A stretch of 13,853 nucleotides of DNA from Caryophanales bacterium UBA6769. GTDB taxonomy: Bacteria > Bacillota > Bacilli > Bacillales > UBA6769. Under the pieces are notes generated by a model, which saw only the letters and a program-made list of their open reading frames with translations, did no database searches and had not been told where the DNA came from. Position 1 is the stretch's first letter, and each line of letters starts with the position of its first letter. Position numbers and translations under genes: made by a program. The stretch spans positions 1 through 13,853 of the forward strand of contig DKGN01000069.1 in assembly GCA_002453275.1 (NCBI GenBank), given 5' to 3'. This document shows, piece by piece, positions 7,371 to 13,853 of the stretch.

Positions 7371-7766
7371 TTGTCCACCCGTATATCTCGCATTCTCGCT
7401 CCCACCATGATCATCCTTGCTTTTATTGGGATTGGCTCTTATCTTTTTAAAGATCCGATGCGATTGTTGCAAATGATTTTCTTTTATGGATTACTTTTCG
7501 CAGCTATATACATCATTTACAGACTATTTTTCAGAAATAAAATTCAAGGTACTGATCGGAACTATGATCGTGCTGTTAAACAATCAATGAAACGTCAAAA
7601 ACAAAAGCAAAGAAGTCGTGTAAAGGCTCCACACCTTAGGGTTGTAGGATCCAATCCAAATAAATTAAAAACACAAAAACCAGCACTCTCCAAAAAGAAT
7701 GGAAAGCATAATCTTACAGTCATCGAAGGAAGGAAAAACAAAAAAAGGAATCGCGCGTTATTTTGA
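7371..7766 (+). CDS. yqhP: SA1362/YqhP family small membrane protein
   Basis: A 131-residue protein with a TTG start, justified by the near-perfect ribosome site AAGGAGGTG 6 nt upstream. Two membrane segments (about 8-26 and 31-53) are followed by a strongly basic cytosolic tail rich in Lys, Arg and Gln, including RNYDRAVKQSMKRQKQKQ. This layout and its place after yqhQ match the SA1362/YqhP family, whose function is unknown. The stop codon falls inside the loop of the downstream terminator hairpin. Confidence 0.82.
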   Translation: MSTRISRILAPTMIILAFIGIGSYLFKDPMRLLQMIFFYGLLFAAIYIIYRLFFRNKIQGTDRNYDRAVKQSMKRQKQKQRSRVKAPHLRVVGSNPNKLKTQKPALSKKNGKHNLTVIEGRKNKKRNRALF

Positions 7767-7780
7767 CGGCGATTCCTTTT
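7743..7780. terminator. Bidirectional terminator between convergent yqhP and the SCO-like gene
   Basis: Perfect 12-bp arms AAAAGGAATCGC (7743-7754) and GCGATTCCTTTT (7769-7780) with a 14-nt loop. The plus strand continues with T-rich sequence, and the minus strand also ends in a T-run (A-run at 7737-7748), so it can serve both converging genes. The last codons of yqhP form the left arm and loop. Confidence 0.88.
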
Positions 7781-7816
7781 TATTTGGTTAATGTAGGCGC
7801 GAACTTGTACAATGTC

Positions 7817-8410
7817 TTATCTTCTTTCCTCGATCGATTGTTGCTGGATTCGAATAAGTTGAGCAACGTCTTTCAGCAATTGTTCTTTTTCGTCCTGAAC
7901 TTCAATGTTGTAATGCTGGCGGACTTTCCCAGTTGCATCCACTAATGTTAACGCACGACTGTTTTCCTTTGTTTCCGTTATGCTTTCTAACAATCTTTGA
8001 CGGTCATCCTGGGGTAACAGTAATATATTCCAACCATTTTCATCCATATTATATTTTTCTGGATATTCCTTAAGCGTGTTAATATCGGATTCATTTTCTA
8101 CAATTGTAAGAACGTGCGCTCTCGCGACAAATGCTTTTTCATCGATTAAATCTTGTTGCAATTGCTCGAGCTCTGCAAACATATCTTCGCATTCTGGAGG
8201 GCAACCACTTTCAACTACAGTAAACAATTTTATTTTTCCATCTTCAATCTTAAACTCTTCACCTGAAATCGTTTCTGCTTCGTAGTCTTCAATATTACCT
8301 ATTATTGGTAACGCGATCGACTTTACCCATAACCAATATGCAACCCCGGCAATTGAAGTTAAAATTAATAGTACGACTAGTATCGTAATATTTTGCTTTC
8401 TTTTGTTCAT
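7817..8410 (-). CDS. Membrane-anchored SCO/thioredoxin-fold protein
   Basis: A 197-residue protein: an N-terminal basic stretch and membrane anchor (about 8-30), then an extracytoplasmic domain. GCPPECEDM places Cys70 and Cys74 in a CPxxC arrangement like SCO1/SenC (CPxxCP), and the later ALTLVDATGKVRQHY resembles the family's YLVDPDG strand. The His that normally precedes that strand (DHS) appears to be Asn140 here. If so, copper transfer is doubtful and a thiol-disulfide role is more likely. ATG at 8410 has GGGAG 7 nt upstream; an in-frame ATG at 8452 would overlap the ATPase gene and lacks a clear ribosome site. It follows the metal ATPase by 28 nt, so co-expression is likely. The family call is moderate. 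Confidence 0.7.
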   Translation of the reverse strand: MNKRKQNITILVVLLILTSIAGVAYWLWVKSIALPIIGNIEDYEAETISGEEFKIEDGKIKLFTVVESGCPPECEDMFAELEQLQQDLIDEKAFVARAHVLTIVENESDINTLKEYPEKYNMDENGWNILLLPQDDRQRLLESITETKENSRALTLVDATGKVRQHYNIEVQDEKEQLLKDVAQLIRIQQQSIEERR

Positions 8411-8438
8411 TCGTATACTCCCTACCTTTACACCTTGC

Positions 8439-10499
8439 TTATTTTCTCTCAATTAATATTGTTAAGCTTAGGATTGTCACTAAAATAGTCGCACCCATAT
8501 CAGACAGTATTGCAATCCAAAGCGTGAGTAATCCGGGAATTGTTAATAGTAATGCTATCGCCTTTAGACCGAGCGCAATCGTTATATTTATTTTAATTAG
8601 ACGATTGACCCTTTGTGCAGTAGCAATTGCATTTGGTAGTTTCCCTAAGTGGTCTTGCATTAAAACGACATCAGCTGTTTCAATCGCGCTGTCTGTGCCC
8701 TTTCCCATTGCAATCCCTACGTCTGCCGTCGCTAATGCAGGCGCATCATTAATACCATCACCGACCATGGCCACTCTGTTCCCCGCTTGCATTAATGCTT
8801 TGATTTTCTGAACTTTTTGTTCTGGAAGTAAATGACTAGATACAGATTGGATCCCAACTTGATTCGCTATGGTCTTTGCTGTTTGTGCGTGATCCCCTGT
8901 TAGCATCCATGTGTTTTTTATTCCTAAGTTGAACAAAGCTTCAAGCATCCCTTTACTTTCTGTGCGTACCTCGTCTGAAATTCCATAAATCCCAAGAATT
9001 TCAGTTTCACTTGCAACAAGAACGAGGGTCAAGCCATCAGCTTTTAATTCGTGAATATCGGCAAGCACATCATTCGGAATATCTAAATGTTGAAGACTGT
9101 TTTCATTTCCAAGCCAATACGTCTCTCCTTCTATTGTTGCTTTTATCCCTGTTCCTGGCAATGTAACAATATCTTCCGGTTCTAATGTAGCTACAAGCTC
9201 CCCCTTATTTGTTTCCAAGATAGCCTTAGCTAGTGGATGGGTTGAATTTTTTTCAATTGCAACAGAGATTGGCTGGAATAAGCTTTCATTGTATATCACT
9301 GTTTCTTGTACTTGAGGTTCACCTTTAGTAAGGGTTCCTGTTTTATCAAAAGCAAGGACATCGAGCTTACCTAATTGCTCTAAAAATACTGATCCTTTTA
9401 CTAGAATACCATTTCGCGCGTTTCGAGTAATACCTGAAATGTTAGCAATTGGTGACGAAAGAATAAGTGCGCATGGGCAACCGACGATTAATACTGCCAG
9501 TCCTTGATAAAATGCTTTACCCCAAGTTACTTGGAAAAATAACGGAGGGAGAAGCATGACAATGACAGCGATGATCATAATAAATGGTGTATAATATTTC
9601 GCAAAACGATTAATAAACAGTTCTGTTGGAGTCTTTGTCTCTTGCGCATCTTCAACTAAATGTAATATTTTTGCTAACGAAGAATCGTCAAAAGCTTTTG
9701 TAATTTCTACTTTCAAAACTCCTTCGTTATTAATACTACCTCCAAAAAGGGGGTCACCTATTCTCTTATCTACAGGTAAGGACTCCCCGGTAATCGCTGC
9801 TTCAGTTACTGAACTCCTACCTTCAATCACAATGCCATCAGATGGAATCGTTTCTCCAGATTTAACCAAAACTAAATCGCCGGCTTGGAGATCATGGACA
9901 GATATTACTCGCTCTAGCCCATTTTGAATGACTGTCGCTTGTTTAGGGGCTACGTCTAGTAAGGCCTCGACAGATTTGCGTGCCTTCTCCATCCCTATTC
10001 CTTCTAGATATTCATTTAAACCAAATAAAATAGCGACAAGGGCGCCTTCTTTCCATTCCCCAATTGCTATGGCACCAATTAAAGCGACTGTCATAAGTGT
10101 ATCAATATTAAATGTAAAACTAACAAGATTTTTTAACCCTTTCAGAAATGTTTTATGACCACCAACTACGATACTACCTAAATATAGTGGAATAACGATA
10201 AAACTATTAGCTGAACGCAAATCTATCAGCATTGCGACGACAAACTGCACAATAGCCAGCCCTAAGAGCCATTTTTGTGTTTGCAACCTATTCACGGCGT
10301 CATCATCTTCAACGAGGTGTGCATTTTCACTAGTAAGGATTTCCTTTACAGCTTGTAAATTAACTTTTTCATCAATGGCTAGTTCACTTTTTATATAACT
10401 AAGCTTTGCAGTTTTACCATAGGATAAAGTTTGAATTTTTGTTTCAAGTTCGAGTGTGCAATTCGGACAAGTTAATCCCTTCACTTTAAACTCTTGCAT
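8439..10499 (-). CDS. cadA: P1B-2 type heavy-metal (Zn/Cd/Pb) exporting ATPase
   Basis: A 686-residue P-type ATPase that pumps divalent soft metals out of the cytosol. The N-terminal heavy-metal-associated domain (about 1-65) has GLTCPNC with Cys11 and Cys14. Further motifs are the actuator TGES at 237-240, the membrane CPC at 341-343, phosphorylated Asp385 in DKTGT, HP at 421-422, TGD at 534-536 and GDGINDAP at 580-587. Lys646 and Asp667 (SDMGATILV) in the last two membrane helices mark the Zn/Cd/Pb subgroup rather than copper. ATG at 10499 has ribosome site AGAGGGGG. No ArsR/CadC- or MerR-type regulator is encoded in the window. Symbols cadA, zntA or zosA are all possible. Confidence 0.95.
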   Translation of the reverse strand: MQEFKVKGLTCPNCTLELETKIQTLSYGKTAKLSYIKSELAIDEKVNLQAVKEILTSENAHLVEDDDAVNRLQTQKWLLGLAIVQFVVAMLIDLRSANSFIVIPLYLGSIVVGGHKTFLKGLKNLVSFTFNIDTLMTVALIGAIAIGEWKEGALVAILFGLNEYLEGIGMEKARKSVEALLDVAPKQATVIQNGLERVISVHDLQAGDLVLVKSGETIPSDGIVIEGRSSVTEAAITGESLPVDKRIGDPLFGGSINNEGVLKVEITKAFDDSSLAKILHLVEDAQETKTPTELFINRFAKYYTPFIMIIAVIVMLLPPLFFQVTWGKAFYQGLAVLIVGCPCALILSSPIANISGITRNARNGILVKGSVFLEQLGKLDVLAFDKTGTLTKGEPQVQETVIYNESLFQPISVAIEKNSTHPLAKAILETNKGELVATLEPEDIVTLPGTGIKATIEGETYWLGNENSLQHLDIPNDVLADIHELKADGLTLVLVASETEILGIYGISDEVRTESKGMLEALFNLGIKNTWMLTGDHAQTAKTIANQVGIQSVSSHLLPEQKVQKIKALMQAGNRVAMVGDGINDAPALATADVGIAMGKGTDSAIETADVVLMQDHLGKLPNAIATAQRVNRLIKINITIALGLKAIALLLTIPGLLTLWIAILSDMGATILVTILSLTILIERK

Positions 10500-10602
10500 A
10501 ACGTCATCCCCCTCTAATCATGCATCACGTTGTTAATTGTTAGCTTCAGGATTACGATCACGTGCTCACATCATCAGGCGAATAGTCTAAGGATGTCCCA
10601 AC

Positions 10603-11418
10603 TCATTTAAATTTAACAAGACGGAGGTATTTTAACAATCCAATTGCCATCGTCACAGCAGCCATTTCATCTTCAGTTTGGATGACTGTGCCACCAACTT
10701 CAGGTAATTTTTGAATTAAATATTCCATAATTTCTGAGGCTGGTGTAATCGGATAGGCTGCCATAAATCTTACCCCTGCTGCTATCGCCCCAAGTGAGAT
10801 TGCATCATTACCAATCATGAATAGACGGCTTTGTCCGTCTGCCTTTTCAAGTTGAAAAGTCTTCAATGTGTCGCCAGCTTCTTTAATTAAGTAACGATAA
10901 CCAGCCCAAATCGCTTCCATATTCTTTTCGACTACTTGTTGACCTTTACTTAAGAAAATCTCTTCTACCACTTCTTGATAGTCATTCACATCTAACCCTA
11001 ATACTGCGCTTGAGGCACCGATAGCGACCATGTTTTTCATCAATGTTGTTCCAAGCTCTTTCGCAATCTCACTAAAAGGAACCGCGTATAAAGTCGCTTG
11101 GCAATTATCTGGTTTTGTTGGGTTAAATTTCGCATCCCCAATAATGATGCCATCAGCATTAAGCTCATGTGCGTTCAAGTCGATTGTCTCTTGGTCAAAC
11201 GCAACGAGTATATCTAAATCATCCGAAACGGATCGGATTTCTTGTGTACTTACTCTAATTTTGTTGTTTGTATGCCCACCTTTTATTCTAGATGAAAAGT
11301 GGCGGTAACTATATAAATAATAGCCTATGCGGTTTAACGCTACTGCAAATATTTCTCCAGTACTATCAATTCCTTCGCCTTGTTGACCTCCAACTTTCCA
11401 TGAAAGTTGATTTACCAT
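10603..11418 (-). pseudogene. korA: 2-oxoacid:acceptor oxidoreductase alpha subunit, truncated
   Basis: The gene encodes the N-terminal part of a KorA-type subunit. Residues about 1-190 form the gamma-like domain (GGQQGEGIDSTGEIF, then SRIKGGHTNN), and the start of the thiamine-diphosphate region follows (AAYPITPASEIMEYL, QTEDEMAAVTMAIG). Family members run to about 580 residues; here similarity stops at about residue 260 (position 10639), followed by 11 unrelated residues and a stop. With most of the catalytic domain gone and no korB in view, a working enzyme is unlikely. The intact enzyme decarboxylates a 2-oxoacid (2-oxoglutarate or pyruvate) to the acyl-CoA, reducing ferredoxin. ATG at 11418 is preceded by GAGGAGTGA; an upstream ATG at 11439 is less likely. 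A terminator separates it from the dipeptidase gene. Confidence 0.88.
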
Positions 11419-11470
11419 TTTATTTGTCACTCCTCGCAAACACGCATAATCATTCCTATGAAACTCTTAT

Positions 11471-11507
11471 TAAATAAAAAGATTGTATTCCAAGCGAATA
11501 CAATCTT
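11471..11507 (-). terminator. Rho-independent terminator after the dipeptidase gene
   Basis: Perfect 12-bp arms AAGATTGTATTC (11479-11490) and GAATACAATCTT (11496-11507) with a 5-nt loop. On the minus strand the hairpin is followed by TTTTTATTTAA. It sits about 55-90 nt after the dipeptidase stop and about 50 nt before the korA start, so korA would need its own promoter or read-through; I see no convincing promoter in the gap. Confidence 0.9.
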
Positions 11508-11561
11508 ACGCCTAGAAACCAATTCGTGCAACCCTACAAATATAGCAAACACCTTGTTTTT

Positions 11562-12485
11562 TTAGAAAGGAATTCTTTTTAAGAAATTATTATATAATAA
11601 TCCTTTTACTATCCGTTCAGGATAGTGCCGCAAAAGCTCTTCTATTAGTCTCTGATAGCATGAATAATTATTTAATTTATATGGTGTTTCATCGATTCCG
11701 TCAAAATCGGAGCCAAAACCAATTTGGCTTTCTCCACCAAGGAAACATAAATGATCAATATGCTTAAATATATGATGCAGGCTTGCCTGTTCTGCTCCTG
11801 TTAAAAATTCTGGGACAAAGGTTAATCCGATCACTCCATTTTTTGCAAACAATGCACGAATTTGATCGTCTGTTAAATTCCGGGGATGCTTCGCAATCGA
11901 CTGTGCATTTGAATGGGAAGCAATCGGATAATCAGCAATTTCAATCATATCCCAAAATCCCTTTTCTGATAAATGAGAGGCATCAGTCCAAATGTGAAAT
12001 TTGTTGTTTAATTGGATTACTTTTTCCCCGAATGAAGTTAGTCCGGCTCCCCTAGGCTCCAATACCCCATCAGCTACCGCATTGGCCTCATTCCATGTCA
12101 AACCAACTGAACGTACACCGAGGCGAAACAAAGTTTTTAATTTCGTTAAATCGCGTCCAATCGCGTCACAGCCTTCTAATGTTAAAATAGCACCTATTTC
12201 GTTCGCTTTAAGCTTATGTGCATCATCTTTCGATAAGAGTAATTTTATATCACTATAAATTAAAATTTTTTCGTAAAATATATCGATCATATCAAGTGCA
12301 ACTTGAAATCGATTATCTTCATGAACGGCTGCCGGAATATAAATGGCAAAGCACTGGATATTTTTTTCACCCGTCTGTTTAAGATAATGATAATTAGTAT
12401 GCAAACTTGCGTCATCGTAAAAATTTATGTGTGGATTTAGCCACATTTTGTAAAGAACATCACAATGCGCATCAAAAATATTCAA
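11562..12485 (-). CDS. Membrane dipeptidase, M19 (renal dipeptidase) family
   Basis: A zinc dipeptidase of about 307 residues. Metal and active-site residues of family M19 can be seen, numbered from the TTG start: His7 and Asp9 (FDAHCD), Glu104 (LTLEGCD), His171 (DASHLSE), His191 (IASHSNAQ) and Asp260 (GSDFDGID). An ATG at 12497 would add four residues but has AAAGG directly abutting it with no spacing. The TTG at 12485 has AAAGGATGG about 8 nt upstream and gives the family-like N-terminus NIFDAHCDVLYK, so I prefer it. No signal peptide, so probably cytosolic despite the family name. It lies between spoVS and korA, a neighbourhood I recall from other Bacillus. Its substrate is not predictable. 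Confidence 0.92.
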   Translation of the reverse strand: MNIFDAHCDVLYKMWLNPHINFYDDASLHTNYHYLKQTGEKNIQCFAIYIPAAVHEDNRFQVALDMIDIFYEKILIYSDIKLLLSKDDAHKLKANEIGAILTLEGCDAIGRDLTKLKTLFRLGVRSVGLTWNEANAVADGVLEPRGAGLTSFGEKVIQLNNKFHIWTDASHLSEKGFWDMIEIADYPIASHSNAQSIAKHPRNLTDDQIRALFAKNGVIGLTFVPEFLTGAEQASLHHIFKHIDHLCFLGGESQIGFGSDFDGIDETPYKLNNYSCYQRLIEELLRHYPERIVKGLLYNNFLKRIPF

Positions 12486-12525
12486 ACCTTCATCCATCCT
12501 TTGTAAACGTGCTTTATGTCATGAA

Positions 12526-12567
12526 CAAAAAAGAAAACTTACCCATTCAAAAAGAACAGGTAAGCTT
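12526..12567 (-). terminator. Rho-independent terminator of spoVS
   Basis: On the minus strand AAGCTTACC (12567-12559) pairs with GGTAAGTTT (12543-12535), with one G-U pair, and is followed by TCTTTTTTG. The inner part can extend by a further TTC/GAA pairing. It begins a few nt after the spoVS stop. Confidence 0.8.
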
Positions 12568-12570
12568 CAA

Positions 12571-12831
12571 CTATCTTGGTTCTATGATGAGTTTAATTGC
12601 GGTCCTCTCTTCACCATCTATTAAAATATCAGTGAATGCGGGAATACAGATGAGGTCTACTCCACTCGGTGCAACAAATCCTCTTGCAATTGCAATCGCC
12701 TTAATCGCTTGATTAATCGCACCAGCACCAATTGCCTGGATTTCAGCATTTCCTCTTTCTCTTAAAACATTTGCTAATGCGCCAGCTACAGAATTAGGAA
12801 CTGATTTCGCTGAAACTTTTAATACTTCCAT
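12571..12831 (-). CDS. spoVS: Stage V sporulation protein S
   Basis: An 86-residue SpoVS, the exact family length, with the near-invariant sequence: MEVLKVSAKSVPNSVAGALA at the start, IQAIGAGAINQAIKAIAIAR in the middle and IDGEERTAIKLIIEPR at the end. It is an Alba-like fold protein that affects septation and the passage to stage V of sporulation; its binding partner is not firmly known. Ribosome site GGGAGG precedes the ATG. A sigma-H-type promoter lies just upstream, and a terminator follows, so it can be a monocistronic unit as well as read through from ymdB. Confidence 0.98.
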   Translation of the reverse strand: MEVLKVSAKSVPNSVAGALANVLRERGNAEIQAIGAGAINQAIKAIAIARGFVAPSGVDLICIPAFTDILIDGEERTAIKLIIEPR

Positions 12832-12868
12832 TACTAGTACCTCCCTTAATATTACTCCCTTCTAGATA

Positions 12869-12897
12869 CTATTCACGATAATGGCCTGTATTCCTTC
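12869..12897 (-). promoter_or_regulatory. Sigma-H-type promoter of spoVS
   Basis: On the minus strand GAAGGAATA (12897-12889) fits the sigma-H -35 pattern RnAGGAWWW at every position. After an 11-nt spacer comes CGTGAATAG (12877-12869), which holds the GAAT core of the -10 pattern RnnGAATWW with two flank mismatches. The start point would lie roughly 30 nt before the spoVS ATG. spoVS is known to depend on sigma-H in B. subtilis, which supports the call. Confidence 0.7.
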
Positions 12898-12920
12898 ATT
12901 TTTGATATTTAGTTTTGAAT

Positions 12921-13715
12921 TTATTCAAAAAGAGGTTTATCTTCGTTGATTTGGATTCTTTCAATATTCGTTGCCATTCCAGAAGCTTTATCAACCGTTA
13001 CACATACTCCGTTTAATTGTTCACGACCCGACATCACTTCAAACCGAACAGGTAAGCCTGTTAAAAACCTTTTCAAAACAGCTTCTCGCTCCATGCCAAG
13101 TATTCCATCATATGGACCCGTCATTCCTACATCTGTAATATATGCCGTTCCTTCTTGTAAGATTCGATTGTCTGACGTTTGGACATGGGTATGAGTACCA
13201 ACAACCGCAGTGACCTTTCCGTCTAAATACCAACCCATTGCTTGCTTTTCACTAGTCGCTTCTGCATGAAAGTCAACAAAAATATAAGGGGTCACTTCCG
13301 AATAATGACGCACGAGCTCGTCTACCTTCCGAAACGGACAGTCTAGTGCAGGCATAAATGTTCGACCTTGGACATTAATTACTGCAACTTCAATGTTGTT
13401 AATGTTTAACAAACTCGCTCCTTGGCCAGGAGTATCAGCTGGAAAATTAGCAGGACGAATCAAATGTTGGGCACTATCAATAAAGTCGAAAATTTCTTTC
13501 TTATCCCACGTATGATTTCCCATCGTTATGAGATCTGCACCCGTATCCATTAACTCTTTATAGATTTTCTCAGTAATTCCGCGACCCCCTGCAGCGTTTT
13601 CACCATTAATAATCGTCACGGTTGGATTATATTTACGCTTTAGCTTAGGCAAATATTCACGTAAGGCCCTTCTACCAGAAGATCCTACGATGTCACCAAT
13701 AAATAAAAATTTCAT
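12921..13715 (-). CDS. ymdB: YmdB-type metallophosphoesterase (cyclic nucleotide phosphodiesterase)
   Basis: A 264-residue cytosolic calcineurin-like phosphoesterase of the TIGR00282/YmdB family. Di-metal site residues are all visible: Asp8 (GDIVGSSGR), Glu39 and Asn40 (INGENAAGG), Asn67 and His68 (MGNHTWD), His150 (VDFHAEATSEK), and His175 and His177 (VGTHTHVQT). In B. subtilis YmdB has 2',3'-cyclic nucleotide phosphodiesterase activity and affects biofilm and motility choices. Length is the family norm. The ATG at 13715 has the ribosome site GGAGGAG. It lies upstream of spoVS by 89 nt, as in B. subtilis. Confidence 0.96.
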   Translation of the reverse strand: MKFLFIGDIVGSSGRRALREYLPKLKRKYNPTVTIINGENAAGGRGITEKIYKELMDTGADLITMGNHTWDKKEIFDFIDSAQHLIRPANFPADTPGQGASLLNINNIEVAVINVQGRTFMPALDCPFRKVDELVRHYSEVTPYIFVDFHAEATSEKQAMGWYLDGKVTAVVGTHTHVQTSDNRILQEGTAYITDVGMTGPYDGILGMEREAVLKRFLTGLPVRFEVMSGREQLNGVCVTVDKASGMATNIERIQINEDKPLFE

Positions 13716-13853
13716 TTATGAAACTCCTCCATTCCACAGGCATTTATGACAATCAAGCTTCATAGTTACCGGAGATTATAAAGCCTTTGTTCGATCTAAA
13801 GTTGTAACAACCGCTGACATAAATTGTCCCATGATCGAGTAGGAGGGGGTGAC
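13716..13853. other. Unassigned region upstream of ymdB
   Basis: In B. subtilis, rny (RNase Y) ends shortly before ymdB. I translated all three minus frames here and found no RNase Y C-terminus. One minus frame stays open from the edge to a TAA at 13776 (25 codons), which I cannot assign. At the right edge the plus strand reads TAGGAGGGGG, a strong ribosome-site look-alike, so a plus-strand gene might begin just outside. Neither reading is firm. Confidence 0.3.

Noticed and set aside
10555..10570. Near-palindrome around CACGTG upstream of the metal ATPase as a metal-sensor operator
   Set aside because: The dyad is short and imperfect and does not resemble the CzrA/CadC or MerR-type sites I know.
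10540..10602. Insertion-sequence end suggested by GTTGGGACATCC and the two TTGTTAAA copies beside korA
   Set aside because: No matching inverted terminal repeat or transposase was found in the window; too short to call an element.
10500..11420. A skin-like or prophage-like element that interrupts korA and is excised during sporulation
   Set aside because: No recombinase or phage gene is present, only one border is visible, and the DNA beyond the break includes core genes (yqhP to spoIIIA) that would not be part of an excisable element.
12407..12712. Plus-strand open frame of 101 codons across the spoVS-dipeptidase gap
   Set aside because: It overlaps both real genes in antisense and runs through the spoVS terminator; the peptide looks like back-translated spoVS.
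13776..13853. C-terminal end of a minus-strand gene entering from the right edge
   Set aside because: Only 25 codons, no recognisable family, and a frame of that length is expected by chance; kept as a note only.

Overview
The window looks like a chromosomal piece of a low-GC, endospore-forming member of the Bacillaceae. Evidence: the start of the spoIIIA sporulation operon, spoVS, strong AGGAGG-type ribosome sites, frequent TTG/GTG starts, and the gene neighbourhood familiar from Bacillus subtilis (spoIIIA-yqhV-efp-yqhT-aroQ-yqhR-yqhQ-yqhP). There are no rRNA or tRNA genes, CRISPR arrays or transposase genes, and no gene-free stretch longer than about 150 bases.

Left part (1-7780): on the minus strand lie spoIIIAE (cut by the window edge), spoIIIAD, spoIIIAC, spoIIIAB and spoIIIAA, which encode the mother-cell side of the SpoIIIA-SpoIIQ feeding channel. 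A sigma-E-like promoter precedes spoIIIAA. Next come yqhV, efp (translation factor P), a Xaa-Pro peptidase, aroQ (shikimate pathway) and the membrane protein gene yqhR. Divergent from yqhR, on the plus strand, are yqhQ and yqhP, which end at a bidirectional terminator.

Middle (7780-10640): a two-gene minus-strand unit encodes a P1B-2 (Zn/Cd/Pb-type) metal-exporting ATPase and a membrane-anchored SCO/thioredoxin-fold protein with a CPPEC motif. This unit sits at a synteny break: beside it, the alpha subunit of a 2-oxoacid:acceptor oxidoreductase (korA) is cut off after about 260 of the usual roughly 580 residues.

Right part (10640-13853): korA', an M19 membrane dipeptidase, spoVS (with a good sigma-H-type promoter) and ymdB, all minus strand. 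In B. subtilis and relatives this block is far from the spoIIIA block, on the other replichore. The orientation of the two blocks here is what an inversion around the replication terminus, with one breakpoint inside korA, would give. A contig misjoin is the competing explanation.

I did not find a clearly new multi-gene system. The points most worth a second look are the korA breakpoint, a probable ATT start codon for spoIIIAD, an 11-bp inverted repeat that would bury the yqhV start codon, and the SCO-like protein lacking the usual metal-binding His.
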